This document shows, piece by piece, positions 17,395-25,880 of a DNA stretch of 64,000 bases (position 1 is the first letter of the stretch; every line of letters starts with the position of its first letter). Both the position numbers and the translations under genes were made by a program. The DNA lies in contig UQYF01000009.1 of NCBI GenBank assembly GCA_900545175.1, positions 14,070 through 78,069 of the forward strand, in the 5' to 3' direction. This stretch comes from an uncultured Eubacteriales bacterium. GTDB lineage: Bacteria > Bacillota > Clostridia > Lachnospirales > Lachnospiraceae. The notes beneath the pieces are model-generated. The model did no database searches. It was given only the letters and a program-made list of their open reading frames with translations, and was not told the DNA's origin.

Positions 17395-17434
17395 TAAAAA
17401 GCTCCGAACACTTGATTTACAAGCATTCGGAGCT
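17395..17434 (-). terminator. Terminator of tRNA-Leu (CAG)
   Basis: On the minus strand AGCTCCGAA pairs with TTCGGAGCT (9 bp), followed by TTTTT. Confidence 0.85.
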
Positions 17435-17446
17435 CTCATTAATCAA

Positions 17447-17530
17447 TGCAGTCGAAGGGAGTTGAACCCTCATGGACGTAAGTCCACATGAACCTGAATC
17501 ATGCGCGTGTGCCAATTTCGCCACGACTGC
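17447..17530 (-). tRNA. tRNA-Leu (CAG)
   Basis: 84 nt with a long variable arm, as in class II tRNAs. Acceptor GCAGTCG/CGACTGC. The anticodon loop TTCAGGT gives CAG. CCA is not encoded. Confidence 0.93.
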
Positions 17531-17579
17531 ATATAATATATTCGGTCATCATAAAGCTTCTGCTGTATGACGCTTATAT

Positions 17580-17609
17580 ATATTATCATTATTGTAACGG
17601 ATTTGTCAA
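17580..17609 (-). promoter_or_regulatory. Promoter of tRNA-Leu (CAG)
   Basis: Minus strand TTGACA (17609-17604), 18-bp spacer, TAATAT (17585-17580). Confidence 0.7.
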
Positions 17610-17721
17610 GGTATAAGTTGAAAATATTGAGTAATGCCAAGAAACTTTCTTGTATAGAATTGTGTATTTTGTAGGAAAAGAATATTTTTTGAAAAAAATT
17701 AAAAAAATTTCAAAAAAGTAC

Positions 17722-17750
17722 TTGCATTCCTAAGAAAGGTGTGCTATTAT
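17722..17750 (+). promoter_or_regulatory. Promoter of tRNA-Leu (AAG)
   Basis: TTGCAT (17722-17727), 17-bp spacer, TATTAT (17745-17750). Confidence 0.7.
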
Positions 17751-17787
17751 ACATCATGTCGCTAAGATATAGCGAAACACATAATAA

Positions 17788-17872
17788 GCAGTCGTGGCGG
17801 AATTGGCATACGCGCTAGACTAAGGATCTAGTCCATATTGCTTGGGTGCGGGTTCAAGTCCCGCCGACTGCA
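17788..17872 (+). tRNA. tRNA-Leu (AAG)
   Basis: 85 nt with a long variable arm. Acceptor GCAGTCG/CGACTGC, identical to the divergent tRNA-Leu at 17447-17530. The anticodon loop CTAAGGA gives AAG. CCA is not encoded. Confidence 0.93.
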
Positions 17873-17880
17873 TCGAGTTG

Positions 17881-17909
17881 AAGCCTTGAGAGTGATCTCA
17901 AGGCTTTTT
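17881..17909 (+). terminator. Terminator of tRNA-Leu (AAG)
   Basis: AAGCCTTGAGA/TCTCAAGGCTT form an 11-bp perfect stem with loop GTGA, followed by a T-run. Confidence 0.88.
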
Positions 17910-17923
17910 ACGTTTACAGTACA

Positions 17924-17962
17924 AATTATAAGCACGCTGCAATATCCGGCGTGCTTATAATT
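17924..17962 (-). terminator. Terminator of nrdG
   Basis: AATTATAAGCACGC and GCGTGCTTATAATT are perfect 14-base inverted repeats just after the nrdG stop. Confidence 0.7.
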
Positions 17963-17972
17963 ATGCTTATAA

Positions 17973-18494
17973 TCATTCATTCCATAGAATGATATTTCCG
18001 GTGTCAAGAGTTTTTTTGACATCGATGATTCTCTGGTTCTCTGAGCCTCGAAACTGAAGATTGAGATTTTTCTTATCTTCAATAAATGGCCCGTCAACAA
18101 GAACATCTATATAGGAAACAAGTTCCTTGGTATAGGGAAGAGTATTTGACATTTTTTCCATAATGTCATTGTCGAAGAGGTAGCCTGTATACAGCCAGAT
18201 ATCTTTTGAAGGAAAATGTTCTTTAATCTGGCGCATTGTGTTGAGCACCTCATATTGATTGGCAGGAGCCATAGGCTCACCGCCGAGAAAAGTTATGCCT
18301 CTTATATAATCAGGTTTTAAAAGCTCTAAGATATAATTGATGGTATCCTGAGTGTAAGGCTTTCCATAGTTAAAATCCCATGTTATTTCATTAAAGCAGC
18401 CTTTGCAGTGGTGAGGGCATCCGCTCACAAAGAGTGAAATTCTCACACCGGGACCGTTTGCTATATCAACATTTTTTATTTCAGCGTAATTCAT
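17973..18494 (-). CDS. nrdG: Anaerobic ribonucleotide reductase activating protein
   Basis: The 173-residue radical SAM enzyme installs the glycyl radical on NrdD. The CxxxCxxC cluster is CPHHCKGC, after GPGVRISLFVSG. The SAM-binding GGEP motif is FLGGEP. I chose ATG 18494 (protein start MNYAEIKNVDIANGPG) with GGGAA upstream, since longer frames run into the pectinesterase gene. It lies 22 bases after that gene. nrdD is not adjacent in this window. Confidence 0.93.
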   Translation of the reverse strand: MNYAEIKNVDIANGPGVRISLFVSGCPHHCKGCFNEITWDFNYGKPYTQDTINYILELLKPDYIRGITFLGGEPMAPANQYEVLNTMRQIKEHFPSKDIWLYTGYLFDNDIMEKMSNTLPYTKELVSYIDVLVDGPFIEDKKNLNLQFRGSENQRIIDVKKTLDTGNIILWNE

Positions 18495-18516
18495 AAAATT
18501 CCCATTTCTGTATGTT

Positions 18517-19476
18517 TTAGAAGCCAAGTACATTTTTACGGCTGTAGTGAGCGGCTTCCTCATCCGTAAGCCTGTGAACCCATGGCGCACGTTCACCTTT
18601 CGCACCTTCGCCTGTGCTGTTATATTCAGCCCAGAAAGCAGTTGTGTGTGTGATTTCCTTGTTCCAGTCATGGAAACCTTCGTGCTTTATATGTGCGTCC
18701 ATCTCGCAATTTAAGAATACGGCTTTTGCGTATTCGCGCCATGGCCTTCCAAGGTATACAGATTCCGGAGGGCAGTTGCTTGTAAAGTGACAGCCGTAAA
18801 ATACATAGCCATATTCCTGACCTTCCGGTGTTGACGGTGCAGTGACATAGCCGTTAACTTTCTCACCGCGGTTGTTGGAGAAAATTTCGCAATTTTCAAA
18901 ATATGCTGTTGAGCTTCCGAATATAAAATCTATATCTCCGCGTATAAAACAGTCCTTGTAGTACTGTCTGCCGTTGATTCTTGGAGCAAACTGCTTAGGA
19001 CCTATAAAACCGCCCGGCTGCAGTTCCTTTGGTGGAAGAGGGCCTGTAAACAGTGTGTCCTGACAGCCGAGAAAGCAGCAGTTGATATATTTTACCATGT
19101 CTCCTTCGGAGTAGACAGCGATTGCCTGTCCTACATCGCGTCCGTCGCCGGAAGCATTCTCAAAGGTTATGTTCTCGGCAGTGAAGTCGTCTGCATCGAC
19201 AAAGACGCTATAGCTTCTGAAGGTTCCGCGCTTGGTGCCGTCCTCCATGAGCATAAGAGCATATAGACTGTGTGTGATAAATGTATTGTCAGGGTCGTCA
19301 CCTGCCAGTGTGACATGTGGACGGATTATCTCAAGTCTTTCATAGTATTCGCCCGGTGCAAGCTCGATTCTTACCGGAATATTGTCATTGACTGCTTCGA
19401 CAGAGTCGAGTGCGTCATTGATGGTGGTGAAGTCGCCCTTGCCGGAAGGGTCAACTTTGATTGTAATAGTATCCAT
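18517..19476 (-). CDS. Pectinesterase (carbohydrate esterase family 8), no signal peptide
   Basis: The 319-residue beta-helix enzyme removes methyl esters from homogalacturonan. Family motifs are all present: GQAIAV, the catalytic Asp in CQDTLF, the second Asp in DFIFG and YLGRPW with the substrate-binding Arg. The N-terminus (MDTITIKVDPSGKGDF) is not a signal peptide, so it should act in the cytoplasm on imported oligogalacturonides. A GAGG site precedes the ATG. It is divergent from the GH28-like gene across a palindromic element and is followed by nrdG. Confidence 0.93.
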   Translation of the reverse strand: MDTITIKVDPSGKGDFTTINDALDSVEAVNDNIPVRIELAPGEYYERLEIIRPHVTLAGDDPDNTFITHSLYALMLMEDGTKRGTFRSYSVFVDADDFTAENITFENASGDGRDVGQAIAVYSEGDMVKYINCCFLGCQDTLFTGPLPPKELQPGGFIGPKQFAPRINGRQYYKDCFIRGDIDFIFGSSTAYFENCEIFSNNRGEKVNGYVTAPSTPEGQEYGYVFYGCHFTSNCPPESVYLGRPWREYAKAVFLNCEMDAHIKHEGFHDWNKEITHTTAFWAEYNSTGEGAKGERAPWVHRLTDEEAAHYSRKNVLGF

Positions 19477-19502
19477 AGATATGCCTCTTTTATATTTATT
19501 GG

Positions 19503-19586
19503 GATTTGAGTGTCAAATCGTGACATGCATAAATATAACATGCTATACACAATTAAGTTCGTAGAGCATATTTTGACACTCGAATC
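19503..19586. repeat. Palindromic element (family member A) in the divergent pectin promoter region
   Basis: The ends GATTTGAGTGTCAAA (19503-19517) and TTTTGACACTCGAATC (19571-19586) are inverted repeats with a single mismatch over 15 bases. The right ~70 bases are similar to the right end of the 308-bp element at 47181-47488. It lies between two divergent pectin genes and may influence both. Confidence 0.65.
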
Positions 19587-19589
19587 TTA

Positions 19590-19618
19590 TTGACTAATCA
19601 AATTAATTATATTACATT
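19590..19618 (+). promoter_or_regulatory. Candidate promoter of the GH28-like gene
   Basis: TTGACT (19590-19595), 17-bp spacer, TACATT (19613-19618). It directly abuts the palindromic element. Confidence 0.5.
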
Positions 19619-19699
19619 TATTGTGTATGTTCAAGCGTGAAACGATATGGAACAGGAGTATGCTTGAAGCCGGAAGCTTCAAAAAAAGAAAGGATTAAT

Positions 19700-22333
19700 A
19701 TGGATACAGTAAAACGTGCCACAGGTTGTGATATAACAGCAAGGCAGTTAGAAAAAGGCAAGAAGGAATATGATGTAAGGGATTATGGTGCGGGACCTGA
19801 CGAGCCGCCCGTTGCGAATACATCGGCAATCAATAAAGCGATAGAGGATGCGGCTGAAAACGGAGGAACGGTTGTATTTGCCGGTGGCGAATATAAGACA
19901 TACACTATCAGACTTAAGAGCAATGTGAATCTTCGCATTGAAAAAGGTGCTGTCATAAGAGCTGCCAGAAGCGAGATTCATACTTCATACGAGAATTGTG
20001 AAGGCGAGGGAGGCAGCTATGATGAGCCGGAGGTTCGTCTGTATGCCGGGCTTCAGGATCATGGACATACATATTTTGCGAACAGCCTTATATACGGTGA
20101 GAATCTGACAAATGTTATGATTTGCGGGGAAGGTCTTATAGACGGCAGCTACAAGGATGAATACGGATATACAAGATATGCGCTCTTAGGCGGCGACCCT
20201 GCCAATGCGGAATACCGCAACGAGAGAGGACATGACGGTACATGGTACGGCAACAAAGGAATTGCGCTTGTAGGCTGCAAGAATGTTGTACTTAAGGATT
20301 TTTCAATCGTAGATGCAGGACATTTCGCGATTATCTGTGAGGGCGTTGAGAATATGCTTGTCGATGGAATACTTGTCGACACTATCAGAGATGCGTTTGA
20401 TGTTGACTGCTGTCGTGACGTGACAGTTGTGCATTCGAGATTCAATTCGCTTACCGATGATGCGCTTGTCATGAAAGCATCCTACGGCGCAGGCAAGTTC
20501 ATGCCGCTATACAATGTATATATAGAAGACTGTGAAGTCACAGGCTATGATGCGGGAAGTGTGTATGAAGGCAGATATACCTGTGACAAGGTGGTTGCAA
20601 CAGACCGCTGCGGCCCTACTGCGAGAGTGAAGCTTGGAACAGAGTCCACATGCGGATATGAGCTTGTCACTGTAAAAAATGTCCGTTTTAAGCGTTCAAG
20701 AGGCTTTGCGCTAGAGGCAGTTGACACTTCGGACCTTACGGATATTGTGTTTACAGACTGCACAATGGAAAATGTGAGCAGTTCGCCTATCTATATACGA
20801 ATCGGTGACAGAGGAAGATTTCCGGTGACAGGAAACAGTGATAAAGAGCTTTTAAGAGCTGAGAATAATGTGCGTCTTGACAATACGGAGTGGGTTCTTC
20901 CAGACAAAGAGGGCTATGAGAGCTATCCTGCCCAAAGATATATACCTTCATATAATTACACAAAGAAGGTGACTGTGGACGGACATTCGTATTTTAATAT
21001 TGTAGACGAAGATAACCCTGTGAAGTTAAATCCAGCCAACTATTATGAGAAGGATGGAAAGTATTACAGATATACATATGATAAGACAAGTAAAAGCTAC
21101 CAGCCTGATTTTTCCGAGGAGATAAAAGAGAATGAGCTATGTCTGTATGCGAATGCTGTCGGCAATAAGAATATAGCTTCGATAAGAAATATTGAGATAA
21201 GCAATGTGAAGGTCAAGGATGCAGACCCTAGATATCCTATTGTGATTATGGGTGTTGACAGCAGCCATGTGGAGAATGTCAGCATTAAGAATATCGAGGT
21301 GGAGTACCGTGGAGGACTTCTGATGGAGCATGCAGTTGAGCAGAGACAGCTCAACACAAGCTGGGAGTACTCGCAGCTTGGTTCTAAGCCATCAACACAG
21401 CTTCTTCCATGGCTTGTGAATACTTTCTTTTTGAAAAATGAGGGACTTCTTCCTAGAATGAGCTGGGATGCTGACAAGGAGAAGTTCGTTGCGTCACCTT
21501 ACAATGTGCCGGAGCTTGCGTGGGTATATCCTGAGCCGAGCAACTGGGGAATACTTCCGGCATATGGTCTGTATGCAAGGCATGTTGACGGATTGGAACT
21601 TGAGAATATAAAGCTTTGCTATATTGTCGATGATGAGAGACCGGCTGTTGTATTTGACGATGTTCATGATGGTATACTAAAGGACTGTGAGCTTATGGCG
21701 ATGGATGAGTCCGCTCATATTGTGCTTGTAGAGAATAATTATAAGAGACCTACCAATTTTGAATATGTGCAGGATTATCCATATCATGCAACCGACAATT
21801 CGGTAACGATAATTCCGGGACAGAACAGGGAAAATTACCGTGTAGAGAAAGTGCTTGTAGATGCACCTGCACCTGGAACACCGAGAGACAGCCTGTACAC
21901 ATATCCGACTGCCGCAGTAATGGATGGCACGAAGGAGGGCTTTACATTTGATGTGCCTACACCGGAATATGAGCTTCCGGAGACTGTTCACAGACCATAT
22001 TTTGTCCCGGTGGAGGATATACATGTCGCAACAGGCAAGCTGGTATGCTTTGACGTTATGGTGAGAAATCCGCTTACCGATGGAGTGGATACCGATACGG
22101 AACAGTTCATGTGGGATATGAAGGCTGACAATGAATATGTAGTTGAGTGCGAATCGGGGACGATACTCATGCAGGCGGAGGGACTTCCATACGGCGCTGA
22201 TTTTGACACGCTCAGCGGCAATTTTATATGGACACCTGAAAAGGAAGGGCATTATAGCGTGACATTTACCGCCGATGACGGAGTTATTCCTATATCCATG
22301 ACGGTAAATATAATAGTTGATGACGAGCAGTAA
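19700..22333 (+). CDS. Large divergent GH28-family (polygalacturonase-like) protein
   Basis: The predicted protein has 877 residues. It opens with the pectate-lyase-like start KEYDVRDYGAGPDEPPVANTSAINKAIEDA and a long beta-helix. Acidic residues in DAFDVDCC and TDDALVMK match the GH28 catalytic Asp sites. The usual GHG motif is replaced by TARVKLGTES, and a clear RIK motif is missing. The last ~90 residues (from FDVMVRNPLTDG) look like an Ig/cadherin-type domain ending SVTFTADDGV. There is no signal peptide. I chose ATG 19700 with AGAAAGGA upstream. The expected substrate is a pectin-derived oligomer; exact specificity is unclear. Confidence 0.72.
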   Translation: MDTVKRATGCDITARQLEKGKKEYDVRDYGAGPDEPPVANTSAINKAIEDAAENGGTVVFAGGEYKTYTIRLKSNVNLRIEKGAVIRAARSEIHTSYENCEGEGGSYDEPEVRLYAGLQDHGHTYFANSLIYGENLTNVMICGEGLIDGSYKDEYGYTRYALLGGDPANAEYRNERGHDGTWYGNKGIALVGCKNVVLKDFSIVDAGHFAIICEGVENMLVDGILVDTIRDAFDVDCCRDVTVVHSRFNSLTDDALVMKASYGAGKFMPLYNVYIEDCEVTGYDAGSVYEGRYTCDKVVATDRCGPTARVKLGTESTCGYELVTVKNVRFKRSRGFALEAVDTSDLTDIVFTDCTMENVSSSPIYIRIGDRGRFPVTGNSDKELLRAENNVRLDNTEWVLPDKEGYESYPAQRYIPSYNYTKKVTVDGHSYFNIVDEDNPVKLNPANYYEKDGKYYRYTYDKTSKSYQPDFSEEIKENELCLYANAVGNKNIASIRNIEISNVKVKDADPRYPIVIMGVDSSHVENVSIKNIEVEYRGGLLMEHAVEQRQLNTSWEYSQLGSKPSTQLLPWLVNTFFLKNEGLLPRMSWDADKEKFVASPYNVPELAWVYPEPSNWGILPAYGLYARHVDGLELENIKLCYIVDDERPAVVFDDVHDGILKDCELMAMDESAHIVLVENNYKRPTNFEYVQDYPYHATDNSVTIIPGQNRENYRVEKVLVDAPAPGTPRDSLYTYPTAAVMDGTKEGFTFDVPTPEYELPETVHRPYFVPVEDIHVATGKLVCFDVMVRNPLTDGVDTDTEQFMWDMKADNEYVVECESGTILMQAEGLPYGADFDTLSGNFIWTPEKEGHYSVTFTADDGVIPISMTVNIIVDDEQ

Positions 22334-22343
22334 GTGAGGAAAT

Positions 22344-24242
22344 ATGATTTTAGCATGTAACAATATATCGAAGTCTTTCGGTATAGATGAGATTATAAAG
22401 AACGCATCATTTCACATTGAGGAGCGCGAGAAGGCTGCGATTGTAGGAATTAACGGCGCAGGAAAGACAACACTTTTGCGTATTATAATGGGTGAGTACC
22501 AGGCAGATAGCGGCGAGGTTGTTATAGCGAAGGATAGAACAATCGGATACCTTGCACAGCATCAGAATCTGACAGGCGATAATACTATCTATGACGAGCT
22601 TCTGAGTGTAAAAAAAGACATAATAGAGCTTGAACAGAAAATCAGGAGACTTGAGCTTGAGATGCACAGTAAGGAGGGCGCAGAGCTAGAAGCAGTGATG
22701 GAAGCCTACTCTAAGAGCACTCATCAGTTCGAGCTTCAGAACGGTTATGCTTATAAGAGTGAGGTCACAGGTGTTTTAAAGGGTCTTGGATTTGAGGAGG
22801 CTGATTTTGATAAGAGAATGAATACTCTTTCCGGCGGACAAAAGACAAGAGTGGCGCTTGGCAGGCTTCTGCTTTCAAAACCTGATATAATAATGCTCGA
22901 TGAGCCTACCAACCACCTTGATATGAATTCGATTGCATGGCTTGAAAACTATCTTGTCAATTATGACGGAAGTGTGATTATAGTGGCACATGATCGTTAT
23001 TTTCTTGACAAGGTTGTGACGAAGGTTATTGAAGTTGAGCGCGGAGTTGTAAGTGTATTTTCAGGTAACTATTCTGATTATGCGGCAAAGAAAAAGCAGC
23101 TTATGGATGCCAAGCTTAAGGAATATTATAACCAGCAGCGTGACATAAAGCATCAGGAGGAGGTCATAGCCAAGTTAAAGTCCTTCAACCGCGAGAAATC
23201 CATAAAGCGTGCAGAGAGCCGCGAGAAGATGTTAGATAAGATAGATGTTATCGAAAAACCGATAACAGAGCAGGAGACAATGCATTTTAAGTTAGAGCCT
23301 GCAAAGGAGAGCGGAAATGATGTACTTAGCATTGAAGGTCTTTCAAAAGCATTCGGTGATAACAAGCTGTTTGAGAATGTGAGCTTTGAGATAAAAAAAG
23401 GTGAGAAGGTAGCTCTTATCGGCAACAACGGAACAGGAAAGACCACCATACTCAAGATTATAAACCATATAATTGAGGCTGATGCAGGAAAGGTGCGTCT
23501 TGGAGCTAATGTTGAGATTGGCTACTACGACCAGGAGCACAATGTTCTTCACATGGATAAGACAGCTTTTGATGAGATAGGTGACGATTATCCTGATATG
23601 ACCAATACTCAGATAAGAAATATGCTTGCCTGCTTTTTGTTCACAGGGGATGATGTGTTTAAGAAGATAAAAGACCTCAGTGGTGGCGAGAGAGGAAGAG
23701 TCTCGCTTGCCAAGCTCATGCTCTCGAATGCGAATTTTCTTATACTCGATGAGCCTACGAACCATCTGGATATCATGTCTAAGGAGATACTTGAGTCTGC
23801 AATTAACAGATACACAGGGACAGTGCTATATGTATCGCATGACAGATATTTTATAAATAAGACAGCGACAAGAATCATTGAACTGTCAGCGAATACTGTC
23901 ACAAATTATATCGGAAATTATGATTATTATCTTGAAAAGAGAGATATTCTTGCACCGAAGGAAATGAAGGCAGTGTGCGAGGAAAAGAGCACTGCTGTTA
24001 AAGATGACTGGAAGTCACAGAAGGAAGAACAGGCAAGGCTCAGGAAAAAGCAGAATGATATTTTAAAGCTTGAAAAAAATATCGAAAAGCTGGAACAGGA
24101 GAATGCCGAGCTTGATGAGCAGCTTGCGCTTCCGGAAAATTACACGGATGTACAGAAGCTTATGAAATTAAATGAGCGTAAGCAGGAGATAGAAAAACAG
24201 CTTGAACAGCTATATGAGGATTGGGAGATGCTCTCTGAATAG
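22344..24242 (+). CDS. ABC-F family ATPase
   Basis: The 632-residue soluble protein has two ABC domains and no membrane segment. Walker A motifs are GINGAGKTT and GNNGTGKTT. Signature motifs are LSGGQKTRVALG and LSGGERGRVSLA. Both Walker B sites are followed by EPTNHLD. A charged linker (~240-310) and a C-terminal coiled coil (~550-630) are typical of the YdiF/Uup group, which acts on ribosomes. GTGAGGAA precedes the ATG. The start is 11 bases after the GH28-like gene, so they are probably cotranscribed by chance of position. Confidence 0.9.
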   Translation: MILACNNISKSFGIDEIIKNASFHIEEREKAAIVGINGAGKTTLLRIIMGEYQADSGEVVIAKDRTIGYLAQHQNLTGDNTIYDELLSVKKDIIELEQKIRRLELEMHSKEGAELEAVMEAYSKSTHQFELQNGYAYKSEVTGVLKGLGFEEADFDKRMNTLSGGQKTRVALGRLLLSKPDIIMLDEPTNHLDMNSIAWLENYLVNYDGSVIIVAHDRYFLDKVVTKVIEVERGVVSVFSGNYSDYAAKKKQLMDAKLKEYYNQQRDIKHQEEVIAKLKSFNREKSIKRAESREKMLDKIDVIEKPITEQETMHFKLEPAKESGNDVLSIEGLSKAFGDNKLFENVSFEIKKGEKVALIGNNGTGKTTILKIINHIIEADAGKVRLGANVEIGYYDQEHNVLHMDKTAFDEIGDDYPDMTNTQIRNMLACFLFTGDDVFKKIKDLSGGERGRVSLAKLMLSNANFLILDEPTNHLDIMSKEILESAINRYTGTVLYVSHDRYFINKTATRIIELSANTVTNYIGNYDYYLEKRDILAPKEMKAVCEEKSTAVKDDWKSQKEEQARLRKKQNDILKLEKNIEKLEQENAELDEQLALPENYTDVQKLMKLNERKQEIEKQLEQLYEDWEMLSE

Positions 24243-24269
24243 TCGTTCACATAATATGATAAAATTAAT

Positions 24270-24298
24270 TTGACTTTTTTTTAACAAATGAATATAAT
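24270..24298 (+). promoter_or_regulatory. rex promoter with Rex-like operator
   Basis: TTGACT (24270-24275), 17-bp spacer, perfect TATAAT (24293-24298). The 18-bp stretch 24270-24287 reads TTGACTT-TTTT-TTAACAA. Its right half is the exact Rex half-site TTAACAA and it begins with TTG. It overlaps the -35 box, which suits self-repression. Confidence 0.65.
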
Positions 24299-24368
24299 AT
24301 AATTATTCAAGATTGAGGCTTTTGCCGATATCGTTTTGAATAGTAAATGTATTATATGAGGTATTCTA

Positions 24369-25001
24369 ATGAGCGATAGAGAGATTTCTACCGCTGTTAT
24401 AAGGCGTCTTCCCAGATACTATAGATATCTGGAGGAGCTTATTGACAGTGGCGTTGAGCGTATATCATCTAATGAACTGAGCGAGCGTATGAAGGTGACG
24501 GCTTCACAGATTCGTCAAGATCTTAACAATTTCGGTGGATTTGGGCAGCAGGGCTATGGCTATAATGTCAAATATCTTCATTCTGAGATAGCCAAGATTC
24601 TTGGTATAGATAAGAACCATAATATGATTATTGTCGGTGCCGGTAATCTTGGACAAGCTATAGCGAATTATTCAGCTTTTGAAAAGAGAGGCTTTGTTGT
24701 AAAAGGCATATTCGATATCAATCCTAAGCTTGTCGGTATGACAGTCCGCGGAATAGAAGTTATGAATCTTGAGGACATGCCTGAATTCGTAAAGAGAGAG
24801 AATATTGATATTGCAGCTCTCACAATCCCTAAGACGAGTGCACCGGAGGTGGCAGCGGAAGTAGCTGCAGCAGGAGTTAAAGCTATATGGAATTTTGCAC
24901 ATACAGACCTGGCTCTAAGTGAGGATGTTGTTGTTGAGAATGTGCATTTGTCAGAGAGCCTTATGCAGTTATCATACAGGCTTGCACGCAAAGAAAAGTG
25001 A
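24369..25001 (+). CDS. rex: Redox-sensing transcriptional repressor Rex
   Basis: The 210-residue repressor senses the NADH/NAD ratio and controls fermentation and energy genes. The N-terminal winged helix has AVIRRLPRYYRYLEEL and SSNELSERMKVTASQIRQDL. The Rossmann nucleotide site is VGAGNLGQAIANY. The C-terminal domain-swapped helix closes the dimer. It is monocistronic, with its own promoter and terminator. Confidence 0.96.
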   Translation: MSDREISTAVIRRLPRYYRYLEELIDSGVERISSNELSERMKVTASQIRQDLNNFGGFGQQGYGYNVKYLHSEIAKILGIDKNHNMIIVGAGNLGQAIANYSAFEKRGFVVKGIFDINPKLVGMTVRGIEVMNLEDMPEFVKRENIDIAALTIPKTSAPEVAAEVAAAGVKAIWNFAHTDLALSEDVVVENVHLSESLMQLSYRLARKEK

Positions 25002-25028
25002 TTTTGTGATTGTTGAATATGAGATGAT

Positions 25029-25062
25029 AACAGACTATGCCGGGAGCATGGTCTGTTTTTTG
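25029..25062 (+). terminator. Terminator of rex
   Basis: AACAGACTATGC and GCATGGTCTGTT pair with one G-U, followed by TTTTT. The remaining bases to 25244 show no gene. Confidence 0.85.
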
Positions 25063-25244
25063 TTGCAAAGAAGAGTGTTCCTGTTTGTTGGGTATTGCGG
25101 ATAATGGTCTGCTTGTGGTAGTATCATGGGAGAAATGCAGTTTGTTTCTGAGCGAAAACAAATTGCTTTAATCACAGATTGGAAAATTCAGGAAGGGATT
25201 TTTCATTACATTGCGAGACAGAACGCTCAGGAATGAGGAATTTA

Positions 25245-25880
25245 ATGGGCAGATTTAAGAAAAACGAAGAAAAGAAAGAACAGATGTCACCGGAGGAGCT
25301 TAGAATCTGGGAACTCTTGAAAAAAAGGAATATACCGATAGCCAGCCTTGACGAGAGATGGATTAAGTTATTTCCTGACAGTGAAAAGACTCCGGTCATA
25401 AGGAAGCTTGAGAAAGAATTATTAGAGCTTTTGAAAAGACAGGGACAGGCGAATGCGGATTTAAAGGATATAAAAGTAGTGCGAGACCAGCTCACACAGA
25501 GCGTCTTTGAGACAGCGGAGGATGACACTCTTCCTATGAACAAGCGCCTTAAGAAGCAGGCGACAAGCCAGCGGCTCATAGTGGAGGCAAGACAGAAGCA
25601 GGACAGCCTTGAACATGAGATAGATGAGCTGCCTGACCGCATCAAGGAAGCTAACAGTGCTCTTATTTTTGAGAGTGTCCGTGTGTGCTATCAGAGGATA
25701 AATAAGAATAAGCAGGATATAGAAAAGCTTGAACAGTGGATAGAGGACACAAGGATAAAGCTCAAAGAGAGAGTTGTTATAAAGCAGGATAAAGAGATAA
25801 CTAATGAATCAATCTATACATATCTGCATGGGATGTTGGGCGCAGGAGTTATGGAGGCATTCGATGAAAAGGGCAATTAG
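25245..25880 (+). CDS. Coiled-coil protein of unknown function
   Basis: The 211-residue highly charged protein is predicted almost wholly helical, with heptad-like segments (residues ~45-90 and ~110-190). I chose ATG 25245 (MGRFKKNEEKKEQM) behind GAGGAATTT. Its 3' end overlaps nnr by 17 bases, so the genes are translationally coupled. I do not recognise a family. Confidence 0.6.
   Translation: MGRFKKNEEKKEQMSPEELRIWELLKKRNIPIASLDERWIKLFPDSEKTPVIRKLEKELLELLKRQGQANADLKDIKVVRDQLTQSVFETAEDDTLPMNKRLKKQATSQRLIVEARQKQDSLEHEIDELPDRIKEANSALIFESVRVCYQRINKNKQDIEKLEQWIEDTRIKLKERVVIKQDKEITNESIYTYLHGMLGAGVMEAFDEKGN

Noticed and set aside
21677..22363. 228-residue minus-strand open frame in the GH28-like gene
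   Set aside because: It is antisense to a coding region, with no ribosome site and an unnatural residue composition.
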